From positions 39,976,527 to 40,040,526 of the forward strand of contig CM049308.1 of the NCBI GenBank assembly GCA_026874595.1: 64,000 bases of DNA. Reading direction: 5' to 3'. This document shows positions 47,961 to 59,814 of the stretch, in pieces. The notes under the pieces were generated by a model, which saw only the letters and a list, made by a program, of their open reading frames with translations, made no database searches and had not been told where the DNA came from. A program made the translations under genes and the position numbers. This DNA is from Sipunculus nudus (Eukaryota; Annelida; Sipuncula; Golfingiida; Sipunculidae). Position 1 is the stretch's first letter. Each line of letters starts with the position of its first letter.

Positions 47961-49537
47961 TGAACCTCTTTTTTAAATAAACGACAAGTAAAATAATCAA
48001 ACCAGGGACGCACACTTTTTAAAGTCTCTTTTTATCACACAATGTGCAACTAAGCAATAAAATGGAAGATTGCTATATCCAAGAATAATGCTCTTTGTTA
48101 ACAACGTCAGTGATTTTGAGTCCTGTGACTTGCAATAACGCGACTATTGAAAGTGTAGCGCTAATAATTAAGGGTACAGTTAATATTATGGAGTACTGAA
48201 TTAACCATGGTTACTTGGTCGTTCATAAAAAATTATTTTATTAAATATCCCGTTTTAATTGAAAATAGCTATAAAATATAAGATAATTAAAACGCTTCGA
48301 AGTACGCCATATATTATTATTATTTTTTTAGTTAGGTTATCTGGTTTACAAACAAATGTTAGGCTTACATTATATTTACAACATGTATTTCTGTACCACA
48401 AATTTACTCAAACTCAGGACAATCCTCTTTTCAAACGATGCCCCCCCCCCCTCCCCCCCCCCCTTACATATTTTCCTCCAAACAAGGCCCATAATTAGCC
48501 TGAATTGAAGTTGAAAGGTCTTGGAAGAGACCCTACTTCTTAGTTTATGCTTATGGCTGAAACAGGTATTCTCTTCTGTGAGTTCGCAGATGCTTTTGAT
48601 GCCCGGAATACGGTAGAAGGACCTCTCTTCTGGCATCTTGTAAATGTCATTTTACCAATAATGTTGTTTGGTCTTTTATATCCTCCGTACCCTGATTCCA
48701 GTCTCAAAGTCCTCGCATATAAAGTTCCCAGAAATGCTACCTCAGTGTGTAATACACAACGAGTGTGTATATCTTTACCTCCTTTAAAACGATCCAAGGC
48801 CTCTTGATCTTCTAGAGAATGGTAATGTCGTCAATCTAAAAGCCCGCTGTCATTTGATTTTTATGTGTGCTGCTACTCTATCGTCTTAATGCTGTAAGTC
48901 TTCCAGCAATGCCGCTGTTCCTAATCAATGCTTTCGTTGCTTGGTTTAGTTCTTAAAAGTTCATAAAGGGCGAGGGAAAGACTGGCCCGATTTATACTTC
49001 CAGGAATTTCTATCTTGTTGACCTGTTTCACTGAAACTCTTGTAATATGATCCCAAGCTCTGAATGCCTTGAATTCCATAGCTTTTATCATCAATGAGTG
49101 TTATTATTTTTTTTTTATATTATTACTATCGGTATACCCTTAATTCCGACGTGCGACTTGTGACATTCGGGATTTACTGAGAATACGTAATGGCGGCCTG
49201 AATGAGCGGTTTCGATTTTTTGGCGAGGTCAGGGTGTGCTTTAAAATCTTTGACAAACTAAGCTCAAAGATGATTGGCTTTTTTTTACAATATCGAACAC
49301 CCATGTATGCGTCACAATAGCTTTTATTAAACACAATAATAAATGGATTTTTAAATATTCATATTATACCTTAGACATCGTAAAATATTAATACCATTTC
49401 CAAAATAATAAATATATTCCTTCAGAATATATTTAACATTTACTACTTATTTGAAAATCTGTCTCATTTTGAAAATAATATTCCAGGGTCGTTTGATATC
49501 TCCTGGTCATTGACGGTACAGGATTTTAGAATAATGG
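47961..49537. other. Unrecognised DNA with C runs
   Basis: C runs lie at about 48441-48462. Frames at 48376-48807 have no assigned domain. Confidence 0.4.
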
Positions 49538-49968
49538 GTGGCTCGGGAGGGGGGGTTGGGGGTTGGTACTGGCGTTGGCAACCCCCTCCCATAATAGTGT
49601 AGAAACGTGTTGAAGATTTAGGGTACATTTAGGTACTAGGCAAAAAAAAGGTATTGTTCTCAGGTACTTTTTTCATAAATCAGTGCCGGCGGGCAATTTT
49701 TTCTTTCATACCTTTTTTTTGTATGTTTCGATATAAATGTCATATAATCAGTGAAAATCATGATAATAAAATAATCTTGTTGATAAACAGGTAAAAGCAC
49801 TACATAACACAGACATCTTATCAAAATTGCATTAGTTTATCTTCTTGAAAGATGAAAATAAAAAAAAAGTTTTGATAAGGGGGTGGGGGTTAAAGTGACG
49901 CGGGCGGTGCCATGTTAAAGTCTAAAAGCCCCCCCCCCCCCCCCCCCCCCACTGAATCCGGCCCTGAT
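49538..49968. mobile_element. Repeat with G/C runs, containing MITE X
   Basis: The right end (CCGGCCCTG at 49968, preceded by a C run of about 22) resembles the CAGGGGCGGAT family in inverted form. A family X copy occupies about 49638-49915, with TATTGTTCTCAGGTAC at its left and AACAGGTAAAAGCACTACAT inside. Confidence 0.45.
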
Positions 49969-50869
49969 GGTCTTGTCCTTAGCTACCTGTTTTATAAACC
50001 CGAGTTGAGAAAATGGGTTTTATATTTCCTTCATTAGGGACTTTTGAATTTGTTAACTCTGTGATCCTCGCCATAGCAAAACAAATGTTCGGATCATAAT
50101 TAGGATCATTGTCGATTCTGCGTCCTCAGCTCTAATGTTACTTCATTAACTAACTGGAAAATCTACCGGCACTAATGATTCTGGTGGTTCTTTCCTTCCT
50201 GAGGACATTTATAATGATATCTTCTTCAACGGAGGGATGCCAAATATAAATTTAATTCACGGACATGTGAGCTGTCGATATGAAATTACAATGCGAAAAT
50301 AATTAACTAATTACCGTAGCGCTCTTCGCCCGGTCACAGGCGTGAACTTACTCCACAAGAGAATATGAGTAAAAGAAATTTTAATTATAATGGCATCCCT
50401 ATTGTTTGAGAACTAGTTAAAGTTTTATACCCACGCCTGATTGAAAATTACTGTACTTTATTAGTTTATTAAATACATCTTTGAGGAAATTTAAAGGTAT
50501 TCACAATCCTTCACAGGCACACGCAAGCTTACACCAATACAAAACCCGATAACAAGGTGTTACCACACTCAGTTTATATAATTCACTCCAGTGAACATTC
50601 ACAGGGTATATAGCAGAAGATCTTAGTAAAGACCTGGACTAAAAATATAAATACTTATGGTGTATAACGAAAGAATGAACTGGTAACTGATTTTCTCAAT
50701 ACATATAGTATATATTCCAAATAAAACACATAAATATAAATAAATAAATATAAATATATATAGATGCCTTATATAGAAGCAGACATATATATATATATAC
50801 ATATATATGTGTGTGTGCGTGTTTCTATATAGGCATATACATTTTTTATCGTTAAATATTATATCGTAT

Positions 50870-50900
<31 letters not shown>

Positions 50901-51492
50901 ATATATATATATTCACACAGACAGACAGATGAGCTAGAAGAGGAATCTTCTGATTCTTATATGATATCAGTGAACACATATATCTATCATATCCCTTTCA
51001 CAACAAAGAGTTCTAAGAGGTAACGCTCCTGTTATCATTTTGTGTTTTATACACATTAAATCACACCAAGAAGTGGCAGACTGCCGTGAATGAAGCCTTT
51101 GAAGTCCTCAACACTGTCGCCGTTTGGTGACATCTTAGTCATCAGTCTCCGGATGAAGCCAATCGGACGGAGGCTTAGAGACATGACAACCATCGGATGC
51201 TTCCGAACAGTTGTCATTTGCATCCGATCTGACGCCAGACTCTTCCTGTGCGTCATCCTGATGCTTGCAACATCCGATTGCTCCAAAGATTATCATTACA
51301 CTTCAGGTTACCTCAGATTTTTTTCGGCTTAAGTAAGAGTCGGTTTGACGATCCACTGATTTAACAAACACTTATATTAGTTCTCTATTTTCTCTGGGAT
51401 ATTCCTGTAACTGATAATATTGTCTTAAGTATAGTAAATTGATAATATATTCTTCAGGTAGCATAATTGGCAAAAACGCCTGTATTTAAAAT
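49969..51492. other. Unrecognised DNA with TA microsatellites
   Basis: TA tracts lie at about 50786-50808 and 50870-50911. The stretch 51090-51300 is richer in GC than its surroundings and has frames on both strands (51056-51286 minus, 51090-51332 plus), but nothing identifies it as an exon. Confidence 0.4.
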
Positions 51493-52070
51493 CCATCCAA
51501 CCGTCATTACCTTAAATACATTTTACGTAGCTTACAGGTCAAAACACTATTTGTATGTTGAAATCAATCCACTTGTCATATGTTTATCATAAACCTTTAA
51601 AAAATTAGGTAGAGCGGTCCCGACAGATTCGGTCCAGGGATAAGGCCCCAAAAAAATAAAAGGTATGGTTCTCAGGCACCGCCCGCATCAATTTTAAACC
51701 CCCGCATCAAAAATTTTTATTTTGATTTTCATTAGAAACTTACCAATATTTAGCTGCAGCCGCTCGGACATTTCTTTCAAGAAGATAAAATCATACAATT
51801 TCCTTTTTTTATGTAGTGCTTTTACTTGTTTAACAAAATAAATCTGTTATTATCATGTTTTTTCCTTATTATTAGACATGTTTATCGAAACATACCAAAA
51901 AATTAAAAATAAAAAACCGCCCGCCCGCATTGATTTCTGAAAACAAGTGCCTGAGAACCATACCTTTTATTTATTTTGGCCTAAGCGGTCCGGTATTTTA
52001 AGCAAGCGTTAAGGTCCAGTCCAGCCCAAAATTATGGACTAGACTGATCCAAGCAGACCGGTCCGCAACT
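51493..52070. mobile_element. Dispersed repeat family Y, copy 2, interrupted by MITE X
   Basis: The blocks shared with 34570-34815 are split at about 51640 and resume at about 51976 (GCGGTCCGGTATTTTAAGC, GTCCAGTCCAGCCCAAAAT). The insert is a complete family X element. Confidence 0.6.
51643..51975. mobile_element. MITE family X, complete copy
   Basis: Terminal inverted repeats of about 35 bp: the left has AAAAGGTATGGTTCTCAGGC and the right has its exact inverse GCCTGAGAACCATACCTTTT. TA lies at both borders, which would fit a TA target duplication as in mariner-type MITEs, but the exact ends are uncertain. Relatives lie at 8105-8310, 49638-49915 and 55066-55350. Confidence 0.7.
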
Positions 52071-52259
52071 CTAATCAGAAACTTTTGTTTGTTCATGCTT
52101 CCAAGAATGTACGACTAGGGGTGCTGTGGGTTTTGACATTACATATGCACCAACCTGTCAGTGTCTACGCGATTGTGGTAAACACTGAGAGTGGCATTTC
52201 TCAACATACTTGTTTATTTTAAGGTCTGGTCCACAGAAGAAATATTAAATATTTGATAA

Positions 52260-52966
52260 AGAATTTACATATATTTGATTACTTTTTTATTAAGGTTACA
52301 CAAACCAAAATTTAACATAATCTTGCCTTAAATCAATTGATTTTTTTTGCCGGCCGAGTTGCTTATTCACATTGGCGAACTATAAACATAAAAAGAATAT
52401 ATAAATACAAACAAGACTATATAATATTATACCTTAAACTAAGCACTGCATCGGGAACTAAATGTAATTAAACATCCAAGTATTTAAAACATGTTTCATC
52501 CAATATGAAAATACTTATATTACTCACAAATTTCAATATAAAATTTCTTTTAATATGGAGATTTTTTAGCTCAGCTGACTGAAAGTCATCTGAGCTATAG
52601 CGATCACTCTTTGTCCGTCGTCCGTCTGTCTGTCCGTCTGTCCGTTAACCAGGCACAAATCGTAACCGCTGGACCTAGAACCTTGTAACTTGGGATTCTG
52701 AGAGGTCCATGAAAAATCTCCTTGGAAACCAGAAATTAGGTCTCTGTTACCCATATCCTTTGAGCTATGGGGCCCCAAATTACCCCCCAGAAAAGTAAAA
52801 AATTTCATACAAAAACTTCAATATCTCATTAAATACTTGTTTACTTAGACTCTGCCTTGGACTCGGGTTTCAGATGACTCGAACTCTAAGAGTGGACTTG
52901 GATTTGAACCTCAAGGATTCGGACTTGCTTTGGGACGCGGATGGTGTGGACTCCACTACATCACTG
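52260..52966. mobile_element. GGACTY-rich hAT-like family, copy with nested hairpin repeat
   Basis: The AT-rich left part is related to 3256-3400. The right part has GGACTCGG / GGACTTGG repeats and ends CTACATCACTG at 52966. It is interrupted by the element at 52568-52830. The left terminus was not located. Confidence 0.5.
52568..52830. mobile_element. Hairpin-headed dispersed repeat
   Basis: It starts with the hairpin AGCTCAGCTGACT / AGTCATCTGAGCT (52568-52596), then TAGCGATCACTCTTTGTCCG and a short (TCCG/TCTG)n run. I recall similar repeats from bivalve genomes, which is weak evidence for the host group. The frame at 52566-52808 is not a gene. Confidence 0.5.
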
Positions 52967-55065
52967 CAACCTTGATATAGCATCCAACCATCACTGCTTC
53001 TATGGGATCATTAACTCAAGCACGGCGTTATAGGTGTTATAGCAAAAAGTGTAATATTATCATTGTCCCAAGTGATTTTCTTATTTAAATAATACGGGAG
53101 AGAACGTCTTGTGATCACGTTCGGCTATAACATTGACTACACCAGGTGGCGTGTGCGCTATGTTTATATTTTGCGCCGCTGTTTGCGTCCAATGCAAGTT
53201 TCGCATATGAAAAAGGAAACGGTTTTAGAACGATATGTTAGCAGATATTATAATACTTTAAGGAGAGAATGCTATACTTCATATATGCTAATCAAACTTG
53301 ATGTGTGAGCAGGTCCCCTTAAACATTGACATAACATAGAGTCCATCCTCACCTATAATTCCTATTAACTAGCACGTTACTGTCCTTTAGCCTACTTAGT
53401 AAGCCTCCCAGTGAGGCTGTATTATAGAGACGGACACTCTGTCTACCTGTTCTTCTGCTTGGAAAGGTCCACAGGTACACGTCGATATTTTCCCACAGGT
53501 CGATATATTTCCGTACATTTTACTCGAGGTGTATAGGAAAATATCTAAACTGTTCCCCATATTACACACTGGACTTCAATAGGCCTACTTCAAGAAAAAT
53601 AATATAGCCGCAGAGGAATAGAGTGACAATTTAGTGGCACCCCCATCACTGCTAGCATCTGGTCTTCAGCCGGATTGTGGCCAGACAGTCTATCCACGGG
53701 GGAGTGGACATTCGGAGTCTCTTGGAGTCACTTACCAAGGGTCACAGAACCTTTAGGATGATATATTATTTGAATAGTTTGGACATTTCTTCTTGGCTCT
53801 ATTCACTGTGCAAGTTGGTATTAAAACATATTTTAGTTCAACCTGTGTTGAGCATAACTACGACCACATTGGCCTGGTTGGTCTATCATTTTTTAATTTG
53901 TGATCGGTGAAAGACATGGTATCCAAATGCTTGTTTCGGACTGATTTGAGGAGTCATTTTGGCTTCACGTCATTCAGAACAGAATAGTGGGAAAAGGGAG
54001 ATACAAAGTATACAAGTAACGGACATAAGAGGGAAATATCGTAATTCAGTTATTAAGTCAGAAAAGAGAAGCCAGAACATCAGCCTTTTTACAGATTTTT
54101 TATAACCATATTTTAATAGCCCCCCCCCCCCCTCGAATTATATGGACAGGGAGTATAGAGAGATGTGATGCTGTCCCCATAGTGGAAAAGCAGTGTACTA
54201 CAACCAAACCTTGAGCGGTCATGTGTAGTTTGATACAAGGCGCTGCAATCGCCCCTTAGGTCCTATTTGGCATCATCACCGACAGTTCAAGACCTAAAAC
54301 ATGTATAATCGAGGTGTGGCCACTGAGGAGATGCGTGACAAAAATCTAGTGTCACCGCCATCAAGTATAGATATTTGTGAAGAGTCTAAGATCACCTCAA
54401 AATCTACCTTAAAGACGATTCTTTTGACAGGGAAAGTACTAACGTAACTTAACAAGTAGAAAATGGTTACAAAGTAGACTATATATCATAAAAAATAATA
54501 AACATATATAATATATAATATATAATATGAAAGTATTTAATACGACGAAATTTTCGGTATACTCAGCAAACTACCGTTTTTGGTTGGAGACAAAAATATT
54601 GGTCCGCTTTATAGCACTATAACCTTTAAATATATATACGCTATAGACAGTTTAACTAGGCCTTGGACGTTCGGCCCTGGCATATGTTTAATAACGTATA
54701 CACAGTGCCATGTAACAGACTGTATAATCAGACTTGGTAACCTTCCACACACAATGTGGCATGACGACTGAAGCACTGATTGACACGTCGTCCTTAAATA
54801 ACAACCCATACTGATTGTATACATTTCTCATTTAGCTCAGAGTTGCTAATTTTATCATGGCTATTCAGAAGATCAGTTTATGTTGGTATGATACCCCGTC
54901 CTGAAAATAATGACTGTTGCAGTGCCTTTTTTTTTTTCTTGCTGTAAAAGTTACGCTGACTTGGCGTTCACAATTAATTACATTTGTTTGTATAATTGTA
55001 TAAATAAAAGGTGGCTTACACTATGCTGCTAGTGGTACTGATTACTGAGTCTTCTTATATAAAAT
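52967..55065. other. Unrecognised DNA
   Basis: A C run lies at 54121-54132. Frames at 53111-53308, 53677-53910 and 54580-54824 have no recognised domain. Confidence 0.4.
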
Positions 55066-55350
55066 TTGTATAAGTTATGGTTCTCAGGTTCTTTCTTTTC
55101 CAAAAATTAATGCGGGCGGGCGATTTTTTTTTTACCTTTTATGTTTCGATAAAATGTCATTTGATCAAGGAAAATCATGATAATTAAAGATTTTTTTTGC
55201 AAAACAGGTAAAAGCACTACATAGCAAAGGAAATCTTATCAAAATTATATTATTTTATCTTCTTGAAAGATGAAAATTAAAATAAATTTTTTTTTAAGCG
55301 GGGGTTGAAATACCTTTATTTTTTTATTTATTTATTTTTTTTTGGCTTTA
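55066..55350. mobile_element. MITE family X, copy 4
   Basis: TTATGGTTCTCAGG at the left, AACAGGTAAAAGCACTACAT inside and an eroded AATACCTTTATTT right end match the complete copy at 51643-51975 in inverted orientation and the copy at 49638-49915. Confidence 0.6.
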
Positions 55351-57117
55351 AATTGAAGGATTCATCTATTTTGATTTTGGTATACTATGTTTCAAAAAGG
55401 AGGCAGAAGCCTATCCAAAAACCTTTAGAGTTTTAATTCTGCCTTGAAAATGTCATATAATGTAATGTCCTTGCCGGAAAGAACAAATGGAGTTGTACAT
55501 CCCCCCCCCCCCCCTCCCCGGTCTTGGGTCTCTGATAATCCCCACCCTTTGAAAAAGAAGACGTCAATGTCATATCCCCCCCCCCCCCCACGTACTATCT
55601 TTTAATATGGTCCAGCCTCGTTTCCTTGCGCATCAATGCAGGGGGGGGGGGGGGGGGGGGGGGCCTACACCCATCGATACACTTTTTAGCTACAGGTGAT
55701 GAGCAATGCAATCATGCAACCCCTTCTATATTCAGAGAATAAGATTTATATACTTGATATAAAATATATTAATAGTTAGGATAGACTTTTCTCCATTTCT
55801 GACTTTACTATAAAATATTATATATCTGAGCCAGGTTTAGAAGTAACCATTTCTGAAAACATTATACCTAATTTTTTAAAAACTTATACTTAGCTGTGAT
55901 GTATTTGAAATGGGACACACTTTTCCGGTCGAGACACAATACGTGTTCCTTTATGTCCACCTGTTTTTGCTATGGAAATTTGTAATAGTTTCATTTCAAG
56001 GGAAACAATTGTAGAGTAGAGGATTAAAGGACCTAATTTTCAACAAGGTAAATAAATACCTACCTTATACCTTATTTAAGAAACAGAAATATTTGAAAAT
56101 ATGAGAAATTAGTCTATATTTTACAACATATTAGACCAACTTATGGCAGTCAAGGTCATTGGTCACATGCAAAAACAGCCTCAACTGACAGCTTCTGATT
56201 GGATGATCTCATGTAAACACTCTAAAAAAATATAACCAGCTTAAGCAAAGATGGCTATTCATGGAGGGACACATCATATCTGCCAGATCATGGTGAAGAG
56301 ACTAAAATGTTGTGAAACATAAACAGGGGATATATAGTAAAATTCTTAATTGCAATATTAGGTTGTCACTTCCATATGTTGTTTTCTTGGAAATTATTGA
56401 AAAATATAAACTTTTAAGTAAATCATGTACACAAAACAGGTGGACAGAAGTTGGTGAAACAGACTATAGGAACACGAAAATGTGCATTAATCCTGGAAAT
56501 TGTATTTATGATCAGCACCTAATATTAGCAGAAATTACCAATATTACCAAGGATATGATCTACATGTGCAAAATAATAGTAGGCCCAAGAGATCATTTTA
56601 ATGTTGTACTGTACTTGGTGTATTTTACGTACTTGCTTTTTCACCATTGTACCAATAACTTACGTAGTCTCATGTCAAAGCTTACGCAATTTTCACTGAT
56701 TCTAAATAAAGCAGCGGGAACTCACAAATCTTACAATAGCCATCCCTTCCTGCCGGCACCGTGTCGGTCTGTTGTTTATTATAGATTTAATTGTCGCCGG
56801 GAGTATGTAATAAGAAACATCACGGGGGTATAGCTTACACGAGTTATCAAACCACTCACATCCTCGGACGGAACGTTTACGCAAGACGAACCGCCACGTG
56901 AGCTTATAAGAAAGTTCTCGAAAGTAAAAGAAATTTGTTTCCTAAATGCCAACCATTAGGATAAGACACGATAACCTTAAAGATTAATAATAAGATAAAA
57001 TATAATGAATCGAAACTCTAGAAAACTGCATTCTAAGTAATGAAATCTGCGCCATGTGGTGTGTATGTGTGTGTGTGTGTGGGGGGGGGGGGTTATATTG
57101 TGGGACTGTGTTTGCAT
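55351..57117. other. Unrecognised DNA with C and G runs
   Basis: C runs lie at 55501-55514 and 55577-55589, and a G run of about 23 at 55641-55663. The 173-codon frame at 56312-56833 shows no domain I can name. A (GT)nGn tract is at about 57060-57092. Confidence 0.4.
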
Positions 57118-57340
57118 TCACTTATTCGGCCCATATTCCCAAGTTTATTATCTACATTTGTGACTATATATATGTGAATATTCCTTGATTACGTTCCTCA
57201 ATCCGCATCATGTTTCGGATCTACACCAAAATCGAACCAACTCTTGATTTCCTCATTTCCGAAATGCTCTGAAAATTCAGTTTCAGATTCAGTTTAAGAA
57301 TACTTGAGTTATGTTGTGAATACACAAAGAGTAGGACAAA
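57118..57340. repeat. Old dispersed repeat family T, copy 2
   Basis: Collinear with 32940-33125: TATTCCCA, GTGAATATTC, GAAATGC.CTGAAAATT and GAGTTAT..TGTGAA occur in the same order and spacing. Confidence 0.5.
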
Positions 57341-57657
57341 CTTATGATTGGAGAAATGGAAAAAGCAAGAAAACTGAGGGGATGGAAATAAAGAGAGAGT
57401 AGAGCAAAAGTAGGGAAATAGAAGGAAGAAATAAGACAAATGTAAGCGTTGCAACATTACTCATGCTCATACTTGATGAACGACTTCCTGCAAAAGAAAA
57501 CACATGTACATAAAATACATGCAGGGCCGCCCGCCGTTTTTATGATGTTGAGTTCACATGGTGCTCAAAATAATAGTTTATTCATTAAACACAATCACAC
57601 TCTCACAGCAAGGCAAGGCATATCGAAATTTCATGTTACAAATTGGAAAAAAATAGG

Positions 57658-57658
<1 letters not shown>

Positions 57659-57717
<59 letters not shown>
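57659..57717. repeat. (TA)n microsatellite at a hammerhead element
   Basis: About 58 bp of uninterrupted TA directly adjoins the tail of the minus-strand hammerhead. Confidence 0.95.
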
Positions 57718-57719
<2 letters not shown>

Positions 57720-58048
57720 TGAGGTATGTGATGAATCTGAGTCACTACCGTCGGTTTCGCCTCATCGGCTCATCAGGTGACTGAAGTTCAACTAATTGCG
57801 ATATTGGTTTTTATCATTTCTTTTTCGCAAGGTTGGGTGCCCTTGGTCCATGGCGACAAGTGGAAACAATTTCCGAACGTTTGTTCAATAGGTTCTTTTG
57901 TTTTGAGCATATTATTGTTAGTTTGTCTGCCAAATACATGTGAAGAGTGATTCAGATTCATTACATTCCTTAGCATATCATGCTTTGTTGCAAAACATAG
58001 AGCGCTGTGTGACCACGGCGGAAAGACTGCATTCCCGCAGATCATTTC

Positions 58049-58050
<2 letters not shown>
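57718..58050 (-). mobile_element. Short hammerhead-bearing retroelement segment
   Basis: A 333-bp segment lies between two long TA tracts (57659-57717 and 58056-58121), with a hammerhead at its left (3') side. The 28-nt tail after the predicted cleavage site is repeated in inverted orientation at 57947-57978. No ORF. It may be a 5'-truncated PLE end or a retrozyme-like element. Confidence 0.65.
57740..57782 (-). ncRNA. Type I hammerhead ribozyme
   Basis: On the minus strand: stem I strand AGTCAC, core CTGATGA (57770-57776), stem II GCC / GGC with loop GATGA, GAA (57756-57758), stem III ACC / GGT with loop GAC, A17 at 57746, then GTGACT closing stem I. Every conserved core base and all three stems are perfect. 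Cleavage is predicted between 57746 and 57745. The arms differ in sequence from the PLE array hammerheads, so this is a separate family. Confidence 0.9.

Positions 58051-58055
<5 letters not shown>

Positions 58056-58121
<66 letters not shown>
58056..58121. repeat. (TA)n microsatellite
   Basis: About 65 bp of TA forming the right border of the hammerhead segment. Confidence 0.95.
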
Positions 58122-58125
<4 letters not shown>

Positions 58126-59328
58126 TAATATTATTTTACTTGAAATCTATAATCATAGACTTAATAGAGAAATCAGTGTAGTCAGGAAGCTGTACACCGA
58201 CCCAACTGTAATCCGCTTGTAACGCCTTGGAAGTATATGGAATGTAATTAGAGAAGATATCAATTTGCGCAGTATCTGTCACCGACTGCCAGCTAACACT
58301 CACGAGTGTGCTAAGTCAGATGTGTTAACATTTCCTCCTACCCTCATACTGTCGGAATCTGCCAAGGCCGAGGTGCCAATCGGCTTAATTAGCGCTGGCA
58401 GCTGCGATCGAAGTTACCTTTGTCAAAATGCCCCGTCTAATCTCTCCGACATGCGAGACGATCATTGAATCTGTCGGAAAAACACTCCTTGAACGGTATT
58501 CAAGGCCCCGTAAACACAAAAAATCAAAGACCACTTGCACTGTATGTATCCTTTATTGGTTTTGTGCTGACACGAAACCACAATATGATTGACATGTTTT
58601 TTGTGAATTGTGTTAGTAAACAGGAGATCCACAAACGAGTATAAAATCAGACTTATTAGATTTGTGCATAGTTATTGTACATATTTGCGAAAAAAGAACT
58701 GGCTGATGGATTTTAAGTGTCATGGTTATTCCTTTCATTTCTTCTCTGGTAAAACATTCCTAAAAAGAACATTAACCTGAACAATGTGCGCAAATGAACT
58801 AATCGACAAATCAGAATGTTGTGCATTTCTGTGTTTCCTCTTTAAACACATTAACTTTGAATATTGTAATATCTCCCAGTGTCTCGAAACTGCTCATGGG
58901 GGCTGGCATCTTCCATACACACCTTAATACCCGATGTCTCAGTTCGCATGTTGAAATCATGGGTGGCTACGCTGGTATAAACAAATAAAACGTTTACAGA
59001 ATATTTTAAAATAGGCATTTTTACACTATAAATTTGTTAACAAGAATCAGTGGAATTTTCTTTTCAAGCACCTTAAATATATTTTTGTGCAAATTAAAAG
59101 AAAAATCGACACCGAGTAGGGGCGAAAGCCTTTTACACCCTTTCCCGTAGGCACTTCCAAGTACTCGCCTTAATTCATGTTTGTACAATGGTGCAAATTT
59201 TGATATAATCGACACCGAGTATAGGGGCGAAAGACTTGAACGACATTTTCTATAGGCATTTCTCGTGCTCGCCTGGAGCTTCCTCTGGACTGTCATGGTC
59301 AGTCCCCTAGATGCTAAAATCCTATGTA

Positions 59329-59331
<3 letters not shown>
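58122..59331. other. Unrecognised DNA with one local duplication
   Basis: About 59104-59170 and 59207-59273 are diverged direct copies (ATCGACACCGAGTA, GGGGCGAAAG, TAGGCA.TTC, CTCGCCT). No gene was recognised; the frame at 59021-59296 covers this duplication. Confidence 0.45.

Positions 59332-59386
<55 letters not shown>
59332..59386. repeat. (TA)n microsatellite
   Basis: About 54 bp of TA. No hammerhead adjacent. Confidence 0.95.
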
Positions 59387-59387
<1 letters not shown>

Positions 59388-59814
59388 TTGATACTTAAGG
59401 TTTTAGTATCGTCAACTTTGGTTCAGTGAAGATTTAAAATAACGTTAAGCCGTAGTGACTTACAGATGCTTGGAATCCTCAGACATCATCTATAGTAGAT
59501 ATGTTTACGTAAATAACTTTGTTTCTCTGAAGATTTTGAAATTTAAAATCTGGCGATATGTATGGTTTTGACAAAATATAATTTTGAATACACACGAATA
59601 TGTTTCACTTTTTTTTAAATTTTAATATTTAATTTTTTTTACAAATAAACAAATGAATCTATTTAAAAGGTCTAAACTGCTTTAAAAAGTAAGATATTGT
59701 GAAAAACAAAGAAAAAAGTGCTTTCAAATGTTTCATGTTTTCAAACAAAAATGCAAATTACATAGCATTAGTGCTGATAGGTTGGGATGTTAACTGATTT
59801 CCAGAATAGCTACC
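59387..59814. other. Unrecognised AT-rich spacer
   Basis: Nothing recognised. Confidence 0.4.

Noticed and set aside
47336-47980. 214-codon open frame
   Set aside because: It overlaps a diverged dispersed repeat, has no recognisable domain and no coding signature that I can see.
51056-51332. Possible exon in a GC-richer patch
   Set aside because: Open frames exist on both strands and no family or clear splice-site context could be recognised. A protein search against related genomes would decide.
56312-56833. 173-codon open frame
   Set aside because: No recognisable domain or repeat relationship. The composition looks like chance in AT-rich DNA.
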